64,000 nt of DNA from Photobacterium kagoshimensis. GTDB taxonomy: Bacteria; Pseudomonadota; Gammaproteobacteria; Enterobacterales; Vibrionaceae. Made by a program: the position numbers and the translations under genes. The stretch's first letter is position 1. Each line of letters opens with the position of its first letter. This document shows positions 52,805 to 62,423 of the stretch, piece by piece. The stretch lies in assembly GCF_050337045.1 (NCBI RefSeq), contig NZ_JAKJSO010000015.1, positions 186,001-250,000 on the forward strand. The letters are read 5' to 3'. The notes under the pieces are model-generated. The model was not told where the DNA came from. It ran no database searches and was given only the letters and a program-made list of their open reading frames with translations.

Positions 52805-53491
52805 ATGACTGAGAAAAAATCAAATCCATTGCTAGAGATTGTGTTTAATGTTGTGATTCCATCAGGGATCCTCATGAAGCTCAGTGGTGACGAGTACCTT
52901 GGCTCTGTTGGGGCGCTAGTGATTGCTCTGGCTTTTCCGATAGCATTCGGCGGCTATGAGCTTGTACGTTTCCGTAAGTTCAATTTCATCTCCTTATTAG
53001 GCTTTGTGAGCGTATTATTAACGGGTGGCATTGGTTTACTCGAGCTAGACACGAAATGGCTGGCAGTAAAAGAGGCACTTATTCCAGGTTTGATTGGTGT
53101 AGGTGTATTTATCTCAACATTTACTAAGTTCCCTGTTGTGAAGAAGATGATTTTCAACGACACGGTACTGAACTTAACTGAAATCAACCAGCGCTTGATG
53201 CAAAATGGGCAGCAAGCTGATTTCGAACGTTGCTTAACAAATTCTAACTACTTGTTTGCTAGCACATTTGTATTTTCATCTATCATGAATTACGTATTAG
53301 CTACTTGGATAGTAACAAGTCCGGCGGGGACTACAGCTTTTAATGAAGAGCTTGGCCGCATGACACTGTTAAGCTACCCAATGATTGCCATACCATCGAT
53401 GATCATGATGATGGGGATCTTCTATTTTGTGTGGCGCCAAATTCGCAGTATGACGCAAATGGAAGCTGCGCAGATATTTAAAGCGCAGTAA
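52805..53491 (+). CDS. VC0807-family integral membrane protein
   Basis: A 228-residue inner-membrane protein with about six hydrophobic helices. It resembles the VC0807 family, known from vibrios and without assigned function. Features include the N-terminal NPLLEIVFNVVIPSGILMK segment, the short GGYELVRFRKFN cytosolic loop, and a C-terminal charged tail (VWRQIRSMTQMEAAQIF). A transport or stress role is possible but not shown. Single gene with a strong terminator. Confidence 0.75.
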   Translation: MTEKKSNPLLEIVFNVVIPSGILMKLSGDEYLGSVGALVIALAFPIAFGGYELVRFRKFNFISLLGFVSVLLTGGIGLLELDTKWLAVKEALIPGLIGVGVFISTFTKFPVVKKMIFNDTVLNLTEINQRLMQNGQQADFERCLTNSNYLFASTFVFSSIMNYVLATWIVTSPAGTTAFNEELGRMTLLSYPMIAIPSMIMMMGIFYFVWRQIRSMTQMEAAQIFKAQ

Positions 53492-53506
53492 TTGTTGTTG
53501 CTAAGC

Positions 53507-53532
53507 AAAAAGCGCCGAAGGGCGCTTTTTTT
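53507..53532. terminator. Terminator between the VC0807-family gene and ligE
   Basis: AAAAAGCGCC and GGCGCTTTTT form a 10-bp stem with a GAAG loop; T-runs occur on both strands, so it may serve both convergent genes. Confidence 0.9.
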
Positions 53533-53556
53533 GTATTTTTATTTTGTGAAAGGCAG

Positions 53557-54423
53557 CTAAATATCTGGATTATTACGGATCCTGACATAGCGAGCAAAGC
53601 GTGGAATCCCGTTTTCTGTGAGGCCGTTATAACGATAGTTCACTGTCGTCCCGATCTTTGGTGGTGACTGGCGTTCTGTATCTTTAAAACCACTGCCAAT
53701 TTTGAACTTGATATTGTCGGGAGTCATAACCCAAATTGCCCCCATCATGCCGCTATATTTTCCTTTACCTTCTTCATAGCCAATAACTTTAGCTTCAGCA
53801 TCTTGGTAGCGTTTCAACTTTAAAAGTTGCTCGCTTCGGCCGAACTGGTACAAGTTATCTTTATGATGGATCATCAAACCTTCGCCTCCAGAATTTGATG
53901 TCGTATCCAATATTTTTTCTAATTCATTTAGATCGCCGACTTCAAATTGTTCGATCACTTGAAGGTGGGGGTGATTTAGCGCTGTGATGGATTCGTTTAG
54001 CATGGTGTAGCGTTGGGAAAATGTCATGTCTGGAGTGGGTGTGTCGTACACCATAAAGCTGACTCTGAGCCATGACTCTTCATTAGGCGTGGTATCGAGA
54101 ACTGTTCTAGCGACATGCTGGAAACCGCCGCGACCAGCCCATAGCTCACCGTCTAGTGGAATGGTTGGGAATTGGTCTGTAAACCAATCAGGAGCATTGA
54201 GCTTGTTACCAGAGCGGGTGACGAAGCCTTTTCCATTCCAAAATGCGCGAATACCGTCTAATTTTTCGCTGATCAAGTACTCATTGATAGAGTCTTCTAA
54301 CTGGTGCTTATTTTGTACACTTGTTAAGAGTAAATCTTTGGCTTGCATAATGGCAGGTGCGGGATCATGCGCCAATAAAGGAAAAGACAAGGTTAACGCG
54401 AGAGCAATAGGGGTTATTTTCAT
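53557..54423 (-). CDS. LigE-type periplasmic ATP-dependent DNA ligase
   Basis: A 288-residue minimal ATP-dependent DNA ligase. A signal peptide (ITPIALALTLSFPLLAHD) predicts export to the periplasm. The catalytic lysine is K54 in SEKLDG (motif I); LDGELW (motif III), GGEGLMIH (motif IV) and LKLKRY (motif V) follow, then a small OB-fold domain. It lacks added domains, as in LigE/Haemophilus-type ligases, which are thought to act on nicked DNA outside the cytosol, for example during DNA uptake. I choose the ATG at 54423; a TTG at 54435 would precede the signal peptide. Single gene. Confidence 0.92.
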   Translation of the reverse strand: MKITPIALALTLSFPLLAHDPAPAIMQAKDLLLTSVQNKHQLEDSINEYLISEKLDGIRAFWNGKGFVTRSGNKLNAPDWFTDQFPTIPLDGELWAGRGGFQHVARTVLDTTPNEESWLRVSFMVYDTPTPDMTFSQRYTMLNESITALNHPHLQVIEQFEVGDLNELEKILDTTSNSGGEGLMIHHKDNLYQFGRSEQLLKLKRYQDAEAKVIGYEEGKGKYSGMMGAIWVMTPDNIKFKIGSGFKDTERQSPPKIGTTVNYRYNGLTENGIPRFARYVRIRNNPDI

Positions 54424-54675
54424 ACCAGATCTCAAGCAGTAAAAGCCAATAGATGTTACCTATGCTAGTGGAAATTAGCGTAGATATTGGTTTTTATGCT
54501 CATAGTGGTATATGGGCTGCTTTTTTAATTTAGTCTCATATAAAAATGAGTATAAATTGGAGCAAAATAGAAGGAAATTGGTATTCATGCTGAGCTGCGT
54601 TAGAATCCCATGCCAATTGGGGATCATACAAAAAGAAAAGCTAACAGTAACAGTGTTAGAAAATACAGGTTGACT

Positions 54676-55728
54676 ATGCAAGTAACAAAGCTAGGTATTC
54701 AAGCGTTTCTAAACAAGAAAAATATTGAGTTTACCTTTCGTAATTATTTTATTCATGTCATGAGCTTCATGGCGTTGGGGTTATTTTCATCACTTCTTAT
54801 TGGGTCAATTTTAAATACGATTGGTATTAAGTTTGGCGTTCCCATTTTATCTGACACACTGTGGCCAATTGCAAAACAAATGACAGGCCCTGCAATTGGT
54901 GTTGCGATAGCGTACGCACTAAAAGCGCCACCATTAGTGCTTTTTTCGGCAACAACAGCAGGTGCTGCGGGTGCTGCAATGGGGGGGCCTGTTGGTGCTT
55001 ATATTGCGGCAGTGGTGGCAACGGAGTGCGGTAAGCTAGTAGCAAATGAAACTAAAGTCGATATATTGGTCACACCTGCCGTAACTGTAACTGTTGGGGT
55101 GCTTGTTGGTAGCTGGGTAGGACCACATGTCGGCGAATTAATGGATGGTCTGGGCAATATCATCATATCTGCTACTCAGTTACAGCCGCTGCTAATGGGC
55201 GCTGTTGTCGCCGTATTAATGGGGATGGCATTAACTTTACCGATTAGTAGTGCGGCTATTGCGATCATGCTGAGTTTGAATGGCTTGGCTGCGGGTGCGG
55301 CGACTGTCGGGTGTTGTGCACAAATGGTGGGTTTTGCCGTAATGAGCTTTAGAGAAAACCGTTGGGCAGGGCTTGCGGCTCAAGGTATAGGAACATCTAT
55401 GCTTCAAATGCCTAATATCATCCGCAACCCTAAAATTTGGTGGCCGCCTATTATTACGTCAGCAATTTTGGGCCCAGTAGCAACGCTAATCTTTACCATG
55501 GAAAATACACCATTAGGTGCAGGTATGGGGACATCGGGCTTTGTTGGTCAAATTCAAACCTACATTGCGATGGAAGGGACTGGCTTAGCGGATGGTGAGA
55601 TTTATAAAGCAATCCTAATGATGCATATTGTCGCTCCTGCGGTTATTACACTCGTGATTGCAGAAATGATGCGCAAAATAGGCTGGATTAAGCCTGGCGA
55701 CTTAACTTTAAATCTCTCTAGTAAATAA
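54676..55728 (+). CDS. PfoR-like PTS sugar transporter IIC protein
   Basis: A 350-residue membrane protein with about nine helices, Gly/Ala-rich (SATTAGAAGAAMGGPVGAY). It fits the PTS_EIIC_2 (PfoR-like) family, whose members have the channel domain only. No IIA or IIB phosphotransfer domain or gene lies beside it, so it either borrows them or works outside the PTS. I choose the ATG at 54676, giving MQVTKLGIQAFLNKKNIEF, with AGGT seven bases upstream; the frame is open back to 54610 but that part looks non-coding. Confidence 0.78.
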   Translation: MQVTKLGIQAFLNKKNIEFTFRNYFIHVMSFMALGLFSSLLIGSILNTIGIKFGVPILSDTLWPIAKQMTGPAIGVAIAYALKAPPLVLFSATTAGAAGAAMGGPVGAYIAAVVATECGKLVANETKVDILVTPAVTVTVGVLVGSWVGPHVGELMDGLGNIIISATQLQPLLMGAVVAVLMGMALTLPISSAAIAIMLSLNGLAAGAATVGCCAQMVGFAVMSFRENRWAGLAAQGIGTSMLQMPNIIRNPKIWWPPIITSAILGPVATLIFTMENTPLGAGMGTSGFVGQIQTYIAMEGTGLADGEIYKAILMMHIVAPAVITLVIAEMMRKIGWIKPGDLTLNLSSK

Positions 55729-55753
55729 TTCTGACCAAACTATTTAGCTGCTG

Positions 55754-56257
55754 TCATCGGATGGCAGCTAAGTGCCTCACTGATAGCCCACATTGATAAA
55801 ATGCATCCGCTTGAACCTTATCAGCCACAAAAGATAAGTGTGAATCCATTCCATCCATGCTTAAACGTGTCTTGTTTCCTCTGGTTTTAAATACATCAAT
55901 AAATGTAACGGCATTACTCGAAGGCGCAGCTAGCGTTGTTGCATAAATCGGGGCATTACCAAGGTCTTTATAAAGGCGATGGCTAACGGGGTAGTCTTGA
56001 TTGGCATACCAATTATTTAATTTGGTTGCAGATTGGCGAAGAAAACCTTGAGTCTCTTCTGCAAAAGCATGACGGTGAAATACGGTTACCGATGCTTCTT
56101 CATTGGCTGATAGACTTAATAGCAGCACAATGTCTTGTTGGTTACGTTCTTCATTCACCGTTAAAAAACAGGTGTTACCTTGCTGGTGGTAACTCGAATT
56201 TTCAAGTAATGGTGTTGAGAATGCTGATACGGTTAAGAATAAAAGTGGAGTAACCAT
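55754..56257 (-). CDS. Predicted exported protein of unknown function
   Basis: A 167-residue protein with a short hydrophobic N terminus (VTPLLFLTVSAFSTPLL) that can act as a signal peptide. The mature part alternates short strands; two cysteines (NTCFL and YQCGL) could pair. I do not recognise the family. The start is firm: AAGGAGG lies six bases upstream of the ATG. It converges on the PTS IIC gene and stands alone. Confidence 0.6.
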   Translation of the reverse strand: MVTPLLFLTVSAFSTPLLENSSYHQQGNTCFLTVNEERNQQDIVLLLSLSANEEASVTVFHRHAFAEETQGFLRQSATKLNNWYANQDYPVSHRLYKDLGNAPIYATTLAAPSSNAVTFIDVFKTRGNKTRLSMDGMDSHLSFVADKVQADAFYQCGLSVRHLAAIR

Positions 56258-56503
56258 TACTTGCCTCCTTGAGCATTAATAATATCGCAGTGCGAAATGT
56301 GTCTTCATGACTTGAATGTAGTGAGCTTTAGCTGAGAAAGATGTCTTACAGACTGGATTACGTTAGCCTGAGATATCGTCTTAATAATTGGACAGGTAAA
56401 ATTACGGAAAGTGCAGTGATAAAATTGATAATGTACTGACATATCACACAATCTAACTGATATGATTAGTCATAGAGCAGGCTGGAATGTGAAGAAGGTA
56501 ACT

Positions 56504-57190
56504 ATGCCCTCAGAAATGCAAAATGGAAGTACGACGTCATCATTGGTAATAGCGGCACTTGTTGGCTCTGTGGTTGGCTTTATTTTAGCAACCGCAGTTT
56601 GGCAACGTGAACAACGTCCAACAACGGAACAATATCAACGAGCGGTTGATAAAAATCAGCAGTTAGAAAGTAAACTCACAGAGCTTAAAGCGCGTTATAG
56701 TGAGCTTGAAACACAGTCCTCGCTCGATAAAGAGCAGTACAATACCAAGCTTGAAATGGCGAATGCAGAATTAGAGCAACAGAAAAAAGAATTTGATGCA
56801 CAGCTTGTAACGCTGAAAAAACAACAAAAAAAAATGACGGTTACTCAGAAAAAGCTAGATACAAAAGTTGTTGCTTTAAAAACAACAGCAGAAAAGCAGA
56901 AAGTTGTTCTGGATAACTCAAAAGCGCTTTATCAGCAACAGTTGAAGCTACAAAAACAAGTCGATGATGCGAAGCTTGATGTGAAAAAGGCCCAAGCTGT
57001 TGCTAAAGAAGCAAAGAAAGCGTGTGACGAATTTAAAAGCGGAACAAGCTGGGACTGGGTATCAGAAGCGGATTGCACAAAATACGAAGCTAAATTGGAC
57101 ATTGTAGAAGGTGAACAAGCTAAGCTCAGCGCGTTAGAGGCAGAGTTAGATGTGCTAAACCGTAAGATCGAAATAGCGTTACCCAAATAG
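56504..57190 (+). CDS. Membrane-anchored coiled-coil protein of unknown function
   Basis: A 228-residue protein. One N-terminal membrane helix (SLVIAALVGSVVGFILATAV) is followed by about 180 residues of almost unbroken Lys/Glu/Gln-rich coiled coil, with leucine heptads from about residue 45. Two cysteines near the C-terminal third (KKACDEFKS and EADCTKYE) break the coil. The topology predicts a single-span protein with the coil in the periplasm or cytosol. Proteins of this shape often act in envelope or chemosensory structures, but no family motif is seen. I choose the ATG at 56504 (GAAGAAGGT just upstream) over the open frame from 56462. Confidence 0.7.
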   Translation: MPSEMQNGSTTSSLVIAALVGSVVGFILATAVWQREQRPTTEQYQRAVDKNQQLESKLTELKARYSELETQSSLDKEQYNTKLEMANAELEQQKKEFDAQLVTLKKQQKKMTVTQKKLDTKVVALKTTAEKQKVVLDNSKALYQQQLKLQKQVDDAKLDVKKAQAVAKEAKKACDEFKSGTSWDWVSEADCTKYEAKLDIVEGEQAKLSALEAELDVLNRKIEIALPK

Positions 57191-57226
57191 GTGTCACGTT
57201 TACGCGCGTATTGAATTTTTGATGAG

Positions 57227-57252
57227 AAAGGTGGGTTAATCCCGCCTTTTTT
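57227..57252 (+). terminator. Intrinsic terminator after the coiled-coil gene
   Basis: AAAGGTGGG/CCCGCCTTT stem (one T-G pair), loop TTAAT, then six T. Confidence 0.88.
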
Positions 57253-57276
57253 GTAACTGTATAACAAGGATTGCAT

Positions 57277-57594
57277 GTGAAAGAGAATCTATTTGCCCAA
57301 ATACCTAGCGCGTTACCCCACGAGGTTTTCGATGATTTAGTTAAAGCCCCTAACGTACGGATCGAGCGCATTGTGTCAAAAGGCCATACTACGCCAGATG
57401 GTGATTGGTATGATCAAGAACAGAATGAGTGGGTAATGGTCGTAAAAGGGCAGGCGAAGCTGCTTTTTAAGGAAGGTATGGTAGAAGTTAATTTACAGGA
57501 AGGTGATCACATTAATATAAAAGCCCATCAGCACCATCGTGTATCTTGGACTGATCCAACACAAGAAACGGTCTGGCTTGCTGTCTTTTATTAA
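57277..57594 (+). CDS. Small cupin-domain protein
   Basis: A 105-residue single-domain cupin. Cupin motif 1 is GHTTPDGDWYDQEQNEWVMV and motif 2 is GDHINIKAHQHHRVSWT, with histidines fit to bind a metal. The function is not given by the sequence; small cupins act as metal-dependent enzymes or sensors. I choose the GTG at 57277: AAGGA ends 6 bases before it, whereas a TTG at 57271 touches that site. It lies behind a terminator and is a single-gene unit. Confidence 0.78.
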   Translation: MKENLFAQIPSALPHEVFDDLVKAPNVRIERIVSKGHTTPDGDWYDQEQNEWVMVVKGQAKLLFKEGMVEVNLQEGDHINIKAHQHHRVSWTDPTQETVWLAVFY

Positions 57595-57616
57595 TCATCT
57601 AGTGCTGATAAATAAA

Positions 57617-57655
57617 AGGCTTACTCATTATCCATGACGATAATCGAGTAAGCCT
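57617..57655 (-). terminator. Strong terminator of the APC antiporter gene
   Basis: AGGCTTACTC-ATTATC pairs with GATAAT-C-GAGTAAGCCT (one bulged base) over a 6-base loop. On the minus strand it runs into TTTTATTTAT. It lies 10 bases beyond the stop. Confidence 0.85.
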
Positions 57656-57665
57656 CTGTTAGCGG

Positions 57666-59102
57666 TTAAATGTTCAATGTGCCAGTGGTCAGTAAAACAA
57701 TAGCGGAACCCGCCATGAGGGTGAGAGTTATCGCGCCTAACCATTCCCCTTTACCATTTAGTAACGCTTGCTTACGCTCTTTACGTGTCCAAAATAGGAC
57801 TAATAATCCTGGGAAGTAAAGCAGGGCAACCAGTAGCAAATAATCCAAACCCGCCGCATAAATTAGCCAAGTGCCATAAATGGTCGCAATTGCGCTGGCA
57901 AGTAGATCCCAACGCTGTGCGCTGCGGTTACCTTGGTAGCAATTGTTCTTTAAAGCCACTTGTAGGCCGTAAGCCGCCGAAAGACCATAAGGGATTAAGA
58001 TTGATGATGTTGCGATATTAACCAAGGTTAGATACGTACTTTCACTAAATAACGTCATGATTAAGAAGGCTTGCACCCCGATTGTAGAGGCAGTTAACGC
58101 AGCAATTGGTGCGCCATGGCTATTTTCGCGAGCAAACCATTGAGGAAATAAACCTTGTTTGGCAGCGACCATGGGCGCTTCAGCCGTTACAACAGTCCAG
58201 CTGAGTAAAGCGCCACACACGGAGACAATAAGGCCAATATTGATCAGCCATGCACCCCATGGTCCGACAATGTGCTCCAATATTAATGCCATCGATGGGT
58301 TATTCAGTTCAGCAAGCTCTTGTTGCGTCATTACGCCAAAAGCAAACAGTGTCACCGCAACATATAAAACTAGCGCAACAAGCAGAGCAATAATGGTCGC
58401 TTGACCAATGGCTTTACGACTTTGTGCTCGGCCTGATAATACCACTGCACCTTCAATACCAATGAATACCCATAGCGTGATTGACATGGTATAGCGGACT
58501 TGGTCCACAACATTGCCTAAACCATTGTTATTTTGCGCCCAAATATCCATGCTGAATTTATCAACATTAGCGGCAAGTACAGCAAAGGCTAAAAAAGCAC
58601 AAAGCGGGACTAATTTCGCAAAAGTAACCACAATATTAACTAATGCGGCTTCTTTTACGCCTCGTGTCACAAGGTAGTGCATTAACCAAATTAGCACTGT
58701 TGCACCCAGCATGGCTTGCCACGTATTTCCTGAGCCAAATAAAACATTACCCGGAGAATCAGTAAAGTAGCCAATTGCACTGAATACAACAACTGCGTAA
58801 GACGTATTTGCTAATAGCGTATTTAGCCAGAAGCCCCAAGCAGAATTAAAACCGAGAAAATCCCCAAAACCAGCTTGGGCATATGCAATGACACCGCCGT
58901 CTAGGTCGGGTTTTCGAATAGAAAGGCTGTAAAAAACGCGCACTAAACCTAGCATACCAATACCAGTAATAAGCCAGCCGATCATGACAGCACCAGGCCC
59001 AGCGCCTGCAGCCATGTTTTGCGGCAAACTGAAAATACCAGCACCGACCATAGTGCTCAAGACTAGTGCGGTGAGAGCGCCCAGTCCTAATTTATTATTC
59101 AT
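57666..59102 (-). CDS. Basic amino acid/polyamine antiporter, APC family (ArcD-like)
   Basis: A 478-residue inner-membrane protein with about 12 helices. The first helix starts with STMVGAGIFSLPQNMAAGAGPG, the substrate-binding unwound helix of APC antiporters, and the IGIEGAVVLSGRAQSRKAIG segment is typical of arginine/ornithine and related exchangers. Exchange of arginine for ornithine would fit the carbamate kinase gene about 6 kb to the left, but a glutamate/GABA or lysine/cadaverine type cannot be excluded. Single gene. Confidence 0.85.
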   Translation of the reverse strand: MNNKLGLGALTALVLSTMVGAGIFSLPQNMAAGAGPGAVMIGWLITGIGMLGLVRVFYSLSIRKPDLDGGVIAYAQAGFGDFLGFNSAWGFWLNTLLANTSYAVVVFSAIGYFTDSPGNVLFGSGNTWQAMLGATVLIWLMHYLVTRGVKEAALVNIVVTFAKLVPLCAFLAFAVLAANVDKFSMDIWAQNNNGLGNVVDQVRYTMSITLWVFIGIEGAVVLSGRAQSRKAIGQATIIALLVALVLYVAVTLFAFGVMTQQELAELNNPSMALILEHIVGPWGAWLINIGLIVSVCGALLSWTVVTAEAPMVAAKQGLFPQWFARENSHGAPIAALTASTIGVQAFLIMTLFSESTYLTLVNIATSSILIPYGLSAAYGLQVALKNNCYQGNRSAQRWDLLASAIATIYGTWLIYAAGLDYLLLVALLYFPGLLVLFWTRKERKQALLNGKGEWLGAITLTLMAGSAIVLLTTGTLNI

Positions 59103-59442
59103 TATGAGTTTTAGCTTTTTAATAGATGCTATTAAGCCTAGTAGTAAACATCAGAGTAACGTGTAGTTATTCATACTGGTGGTAAAGGTGAAGAAAGAAG
59201 ATTGCACCAAGATGTCTATCTATTAACTATAGCGATAGAGTAAATTGGCAGTAACGATAGAGGATTGTCGTATAAACATCAATTTCAAGATGATGGTTTG
59301 CTGAATATATCTTCGCTTTTTATGGTTTTATTTTCGCTGGGGAGTGATTGAATCGATTTGGGTGCAGGGCAAAGGATACAAATGATGCCAATGAAGCGAA
59401 GCAAGCTCAGTGATAAAGCCCTGAGCATTGCTATTTACGGCT
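59103..59442. other. Spacer between the antiporter and FAD oxidoreductase genes
   Basis: About 340 bases with no recognised gene. A weak inverted repeat (TAAAGCC near 59413 with GGCTTTA near 59438) may end the oxidoreductase transcript. Confidence 0.4.
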
Positions 59443-60921
59443 TTAAAAAGCAACGCGACGTGCTAGTGCTGAAGGGTACTGGCGCTGTTCTGCTAATGCC
59501 TCGGCAAAGCCTTCGACCTGCGTCAATGTGAGGTTCTGTGTAACAGGAAAATCAGCCTCAAGTGAACACGACTCCCTTTTGGCAATAAGTTCAAGCGATT
59601 GCAGCTTTTCGACAACAGCATCCGCAGCAGAAAGGGCCGAAGAGGCTTTCACTATTTCAGTTCTCGCATAATTAATGCCATCAAAACTAATATCAGCAGC
59701 GCGTAATGAAGCATCTTGCCCTGGTATTTGTTGTGCGCCAAATAGCGGTTTACCACCGACGGTTGCCGTTGAAAACGCAGGTACAAACTGTGACATGTGG
59801 TTAATTGCCCGTGAGCTTCTTAGTTCAACTTCTTCTTGTTGCCATGTTTGGGTGAGCTTTTTAATAAAAGGAGCTCCCAATTCTGGCTGTGCATTGGTTG
59901 ACGTGGAATGTACTAACCCCTTGTTAAATAAGGTGATGTCTTCTGTCATCCCATGCAGTTGAAAGTAACCATCAGGGTAGGGGGTTAACTGCGCCATGCC
60001 ATTTGGGGTGCCGCGTTCACCATGGAAAATGACCTCAGGCCATGTGCCTTGGCTATTTTCCCAGTGAGTGACATAAGCCGCTTTGAATTCCACCATACGC
60101 TCACGAGGCAACTGAGCAATATTATCTAATGTACCCGTCCGGTAACCGCAGGCATTGATCAGGTAATCAACTTGTTCAATGTCTGCAACCCAGTCTTTTA
60201 ACTTGGTATTAAACCGCTGGTAGTGAATATCCCACTGTTGAGTAGAGGTATTCTGCTCTAGGTGATTCACTTTTGCGCCAGTCAACACGTGACAGGTAGG
60301 CAGTTTAGATAGTGCCAGTGACGCTGTAGCGGCGATACGAAATACACTCAATCCATACTCTTGGACTAATACCAGTGGGTACTTAAATTCATCAAGATTG
60401 AGGTTTTTTGCTACTGGGATCATCCAGTCGTCAAGCGTTGAAGGTACAGTTGGTAATGCTTTAGATGCCAGCATGGTTAAGGTCGCTTGATCATAAAGCT
60501 TGAAGTAATCGCATGGTTCACCGAGTACTTTATTTCTCACATCGTCTTTAACTAAGCATTGGTATCTCTGCTGAAGCAGCTTAAGCCGCGGTATGAGTGC
60601 ATCGGGTTCGCCATCGTCACGTGTTGGTACCGCGATGACAGTAGGTCGAACATTGGCTGTGTGCGAAAAGACTCTGAGTGTATCGATTGATTGCTTCAAC
60701 AAATCTAAGCATTGTTGGTCGGAGATTTCACGGTATAGATTACCACCCGCGTGTAAGTGACAAATTGGAGGACCATTAACAAGTGAAGTACCTTCTTCAA
60801 ATAACACAACGTCGATACCAATTTCAGCGAGACGTAATGCGATAGTTGCCCCTGCAACGCCACCGCCAACAATGCCAACTTTTGTAGGTGCTTTGCTGTT
60901 ATTTGTATTGTTCATAATCAT
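59443..60921 (-). CDS. FAD-dependent oxidoreductase (DAO-like)
   Basis: A 492-residue soluble flavoenzyme. The FAD-binding Rossmann motif GIVGGGVAGATIALRLAE lies at residues ~17-34 and ends in the acidic strand VVLFEEG. A second FAD contact is the YLINACGYRTG segment near residue 250. The substrate is not evident; the gene has no pathway neighbours. An alternative start at 60915 would remove two residues (MIMNN becomes MNN). Probably cytosolic, because the N terminus lacks a signal. Confidence 0.78.
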   Translation of the reverse strand: MIMNNTNNSKAPTKVGIVGGGVAGATIALRLAEIGIDVVLFEEGTSLVNGPPICHLHAGGNLYREISDQQCLDLLKQSIDTLRVFSHTANVRPTVIAVPTRDDGEPDALIPRLKLLQQRYQCLVKDDVRNKVLGEPCDYFKLYDQATLTMLASKALPTVPSTLDDWMIPVAKNLNLDEFKYPLVLVQEYGLSVFRIAATASLALSKLPTCHVLTGAKVNHLEQNTSTQQWDIHYQRFNTKLKDWVADIEQVDYLINACGYRTGTLDNIAQLPRERMVEFKAAYVTHWENSQGTWPEVIFHGERGTPNGMAQLTPYPDGYFQLHGMTEDITLFNKGLVHSTSTNAQPELGAPFIKKLTQTWQQEEVELRSSRAINHMSQFVPAFSTATVGGKPLFGAQQIPGQDASLRAADISFDGINYARTEIVKASSALSAADAVVEKLQSLELIAKRESCSLEADFPVTQNLTLTQVEGFAEALAEQRQYPSALARRVAF

Positions 60922-61412
60922 TGGGTAATAACAATCAATCCGAAAAATCGAGAGGCTATTCTACTTAGCCAAAACAGGTATTGAAACAGTTAGAGTGTGA
61001 ACGTTTGCCTTTTAGTTAAACAGTTGACGAAATAAGGTGCATTTTAAGCAGGTGTTAAGCGTCACAATACGCGCTTCGATGACCTTATTGTGCAGCTTAT
61101 GACGAAGGTTAACGTGAATAAAGGGTAGCTTTGTATGAAAACGTAAGAAAAGTACCCACTTGAAGGGAATTTAGCGAGACCAAGTAACAATCTACTGATA
61201 GTATTGCCACACTAAAATAAGTTTAAAAAGCGCTCCATAAGCCAAATGCGTACCTATAGACAGATTTATAGCTAAGAATTGCATGACATCGAACCTACAA
61301 TGATGGGTAATGTTTACATTTCATAAATCTGTAAGCCCTAACGAGGTTAAATCAGCGTCGTATTACACTGCATAATAGTGTACGTAGGTAACAAGAAGCG
61401 CACGGAGTGAGT
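60922..61412. other. Divergent spacer upstream of the response regulator gene
   Basis: About 490 bases with both promoters. No gene, terminator or repeat recognised. CGGAG before 61413 is the ribosome binding site of the next gene. Confidence 0.5.
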
Positions 61413-62420
61413 ATGACACCGTCAGTATTAATATGTGATGACTCCGCATTAGCCAGAAAGCAAATGGCGCGCGCTTTACCAAGTTCGTTGAATGCCGAAG
61501 TTACCTTTGCTGTGAATGGCCTTGATGCCCTAAAACAGCTGCAACAAAAACAATTTTCGTTGATGTTCCTTGATCTTACCATGCCAGAAATGGACGGGTA
61601 TCAAACGCTGCAAGCGATCCAAGAACAAGGCATCGATATCAAAGTGATTGTGGTTTCTGGTGACATCCAGCCGCAAGCGCAATCTCGTGTGAAAGCACTA
61701 GGTGCTATCGACTTCTTAAAAAAACCTGTTGATAAAGCCCACATAAAAACATTAATGCAGGAGCTACTACCGCCACCTGCTGAATTTGATTTTGATGCAC
61801 CCATCTCGCGTACCGCTATTCCAGCACTGCGTCGTCGTGATATTTATCTTGAAGTCGCCAACGTGGCTATTGGCCGTGCCGCTGATTCGTTAGCACGCCA
61901 CTTCGATGTGTTTGTAAATTTACCACTACCAAACGTGAACGTGTTTGAAGTGAGCGAACTCCATATGACCATGCGTCATCTGGCTAGTAACAGCAATATG
62001 TCTGGAGTATGCCAAGGGTTTAGTGGGGAAGGGATTGCAGGTGAAGCGCTGGTTCTACTCAGTGACTCTAGTGTTAGCGAAGTCATGCAGTTGATGCAAT
62101 ATCCAGAAGATAGCGGGCAAGATTTTGAGTTAGAGCTTCTAATGGATGTCAGTAATATCCTAGTAGGCTCATTCTTGAAAGGGCTAGGGCAGCAGGCTGA
62201 AGTGAAGTTCTTCCAAAGCCACCCTGTACTGCTTGGTAAGCATCAGCCAGTCGATTCTTTTATCGATCAAACATCAGGAAACTGGCGACGAACGATGACG
62301 TTCGAAGTGAGTTACTGTATTGAAAACACAAATATCAAATGTGACATGTTGCTGATGTTTGTTGATGAATCACTGCCACTGCTTGATAACAAGCTGTCTT
62401 ACTTATTGGACGAGGATTAA
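61413..62420 (+). CDS. Response regulator fused to a CheC-type phosphatase domain
   Basis: A 335-residue two-domain protein. Residues 1-~120 are a receiver domain: acidic pair in ICDDS, phospho-Asp in LMFLDLTMPEMDG, and the lysine in FLKKPV. Residues ~140-330 are CheC/CheX-like. The first active-site helix D-IYL-E-VA-N with a proline 23 residues after the Asn fits the CheC pattern D/S-x3-E-x2-N-x22-P. The second helix, E-LLM-D-VS-N with a matching proline, has Asp in place of the key Glu. The protein should remove phosphate from CheY-like regulators under control of its own phosphorylation. I choose the ATG at 61413 (CGGAG five bases upstream). A PAS gene follows after 3 bases. Confidence 0.88.
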   Translation: MTPSVLICDDSALARKQMARALPSSLNAEVTFAVNGLDALKQLQQKQFSLMFLDLTMPEMDGYQTLQAIQEQGIDIKVIVVSGDIQPQAQSRVKALGAIDFLKKPVDKAHIKTLMQELLPPPAEFDFDAPISRTAIPALRRRDIYLEVANVAIGRAADSLARHFDVFVNLPLPNVNVFEVSELHMTMRHLASNSNMSGVCQGFSGEGIAGEALVLLSDSSVSEVMQLMQYPEDSGQDFELELLMDVSNILVGSFLKGLGQQAEVKFFQSHPVLLGKHQPVDSFIDQTSGNWRRTMTFEVSYCIENTNIKCDMLLMFVDESLPLLDNKLSYLLDED

Positions 62421-62423
62421 AGA

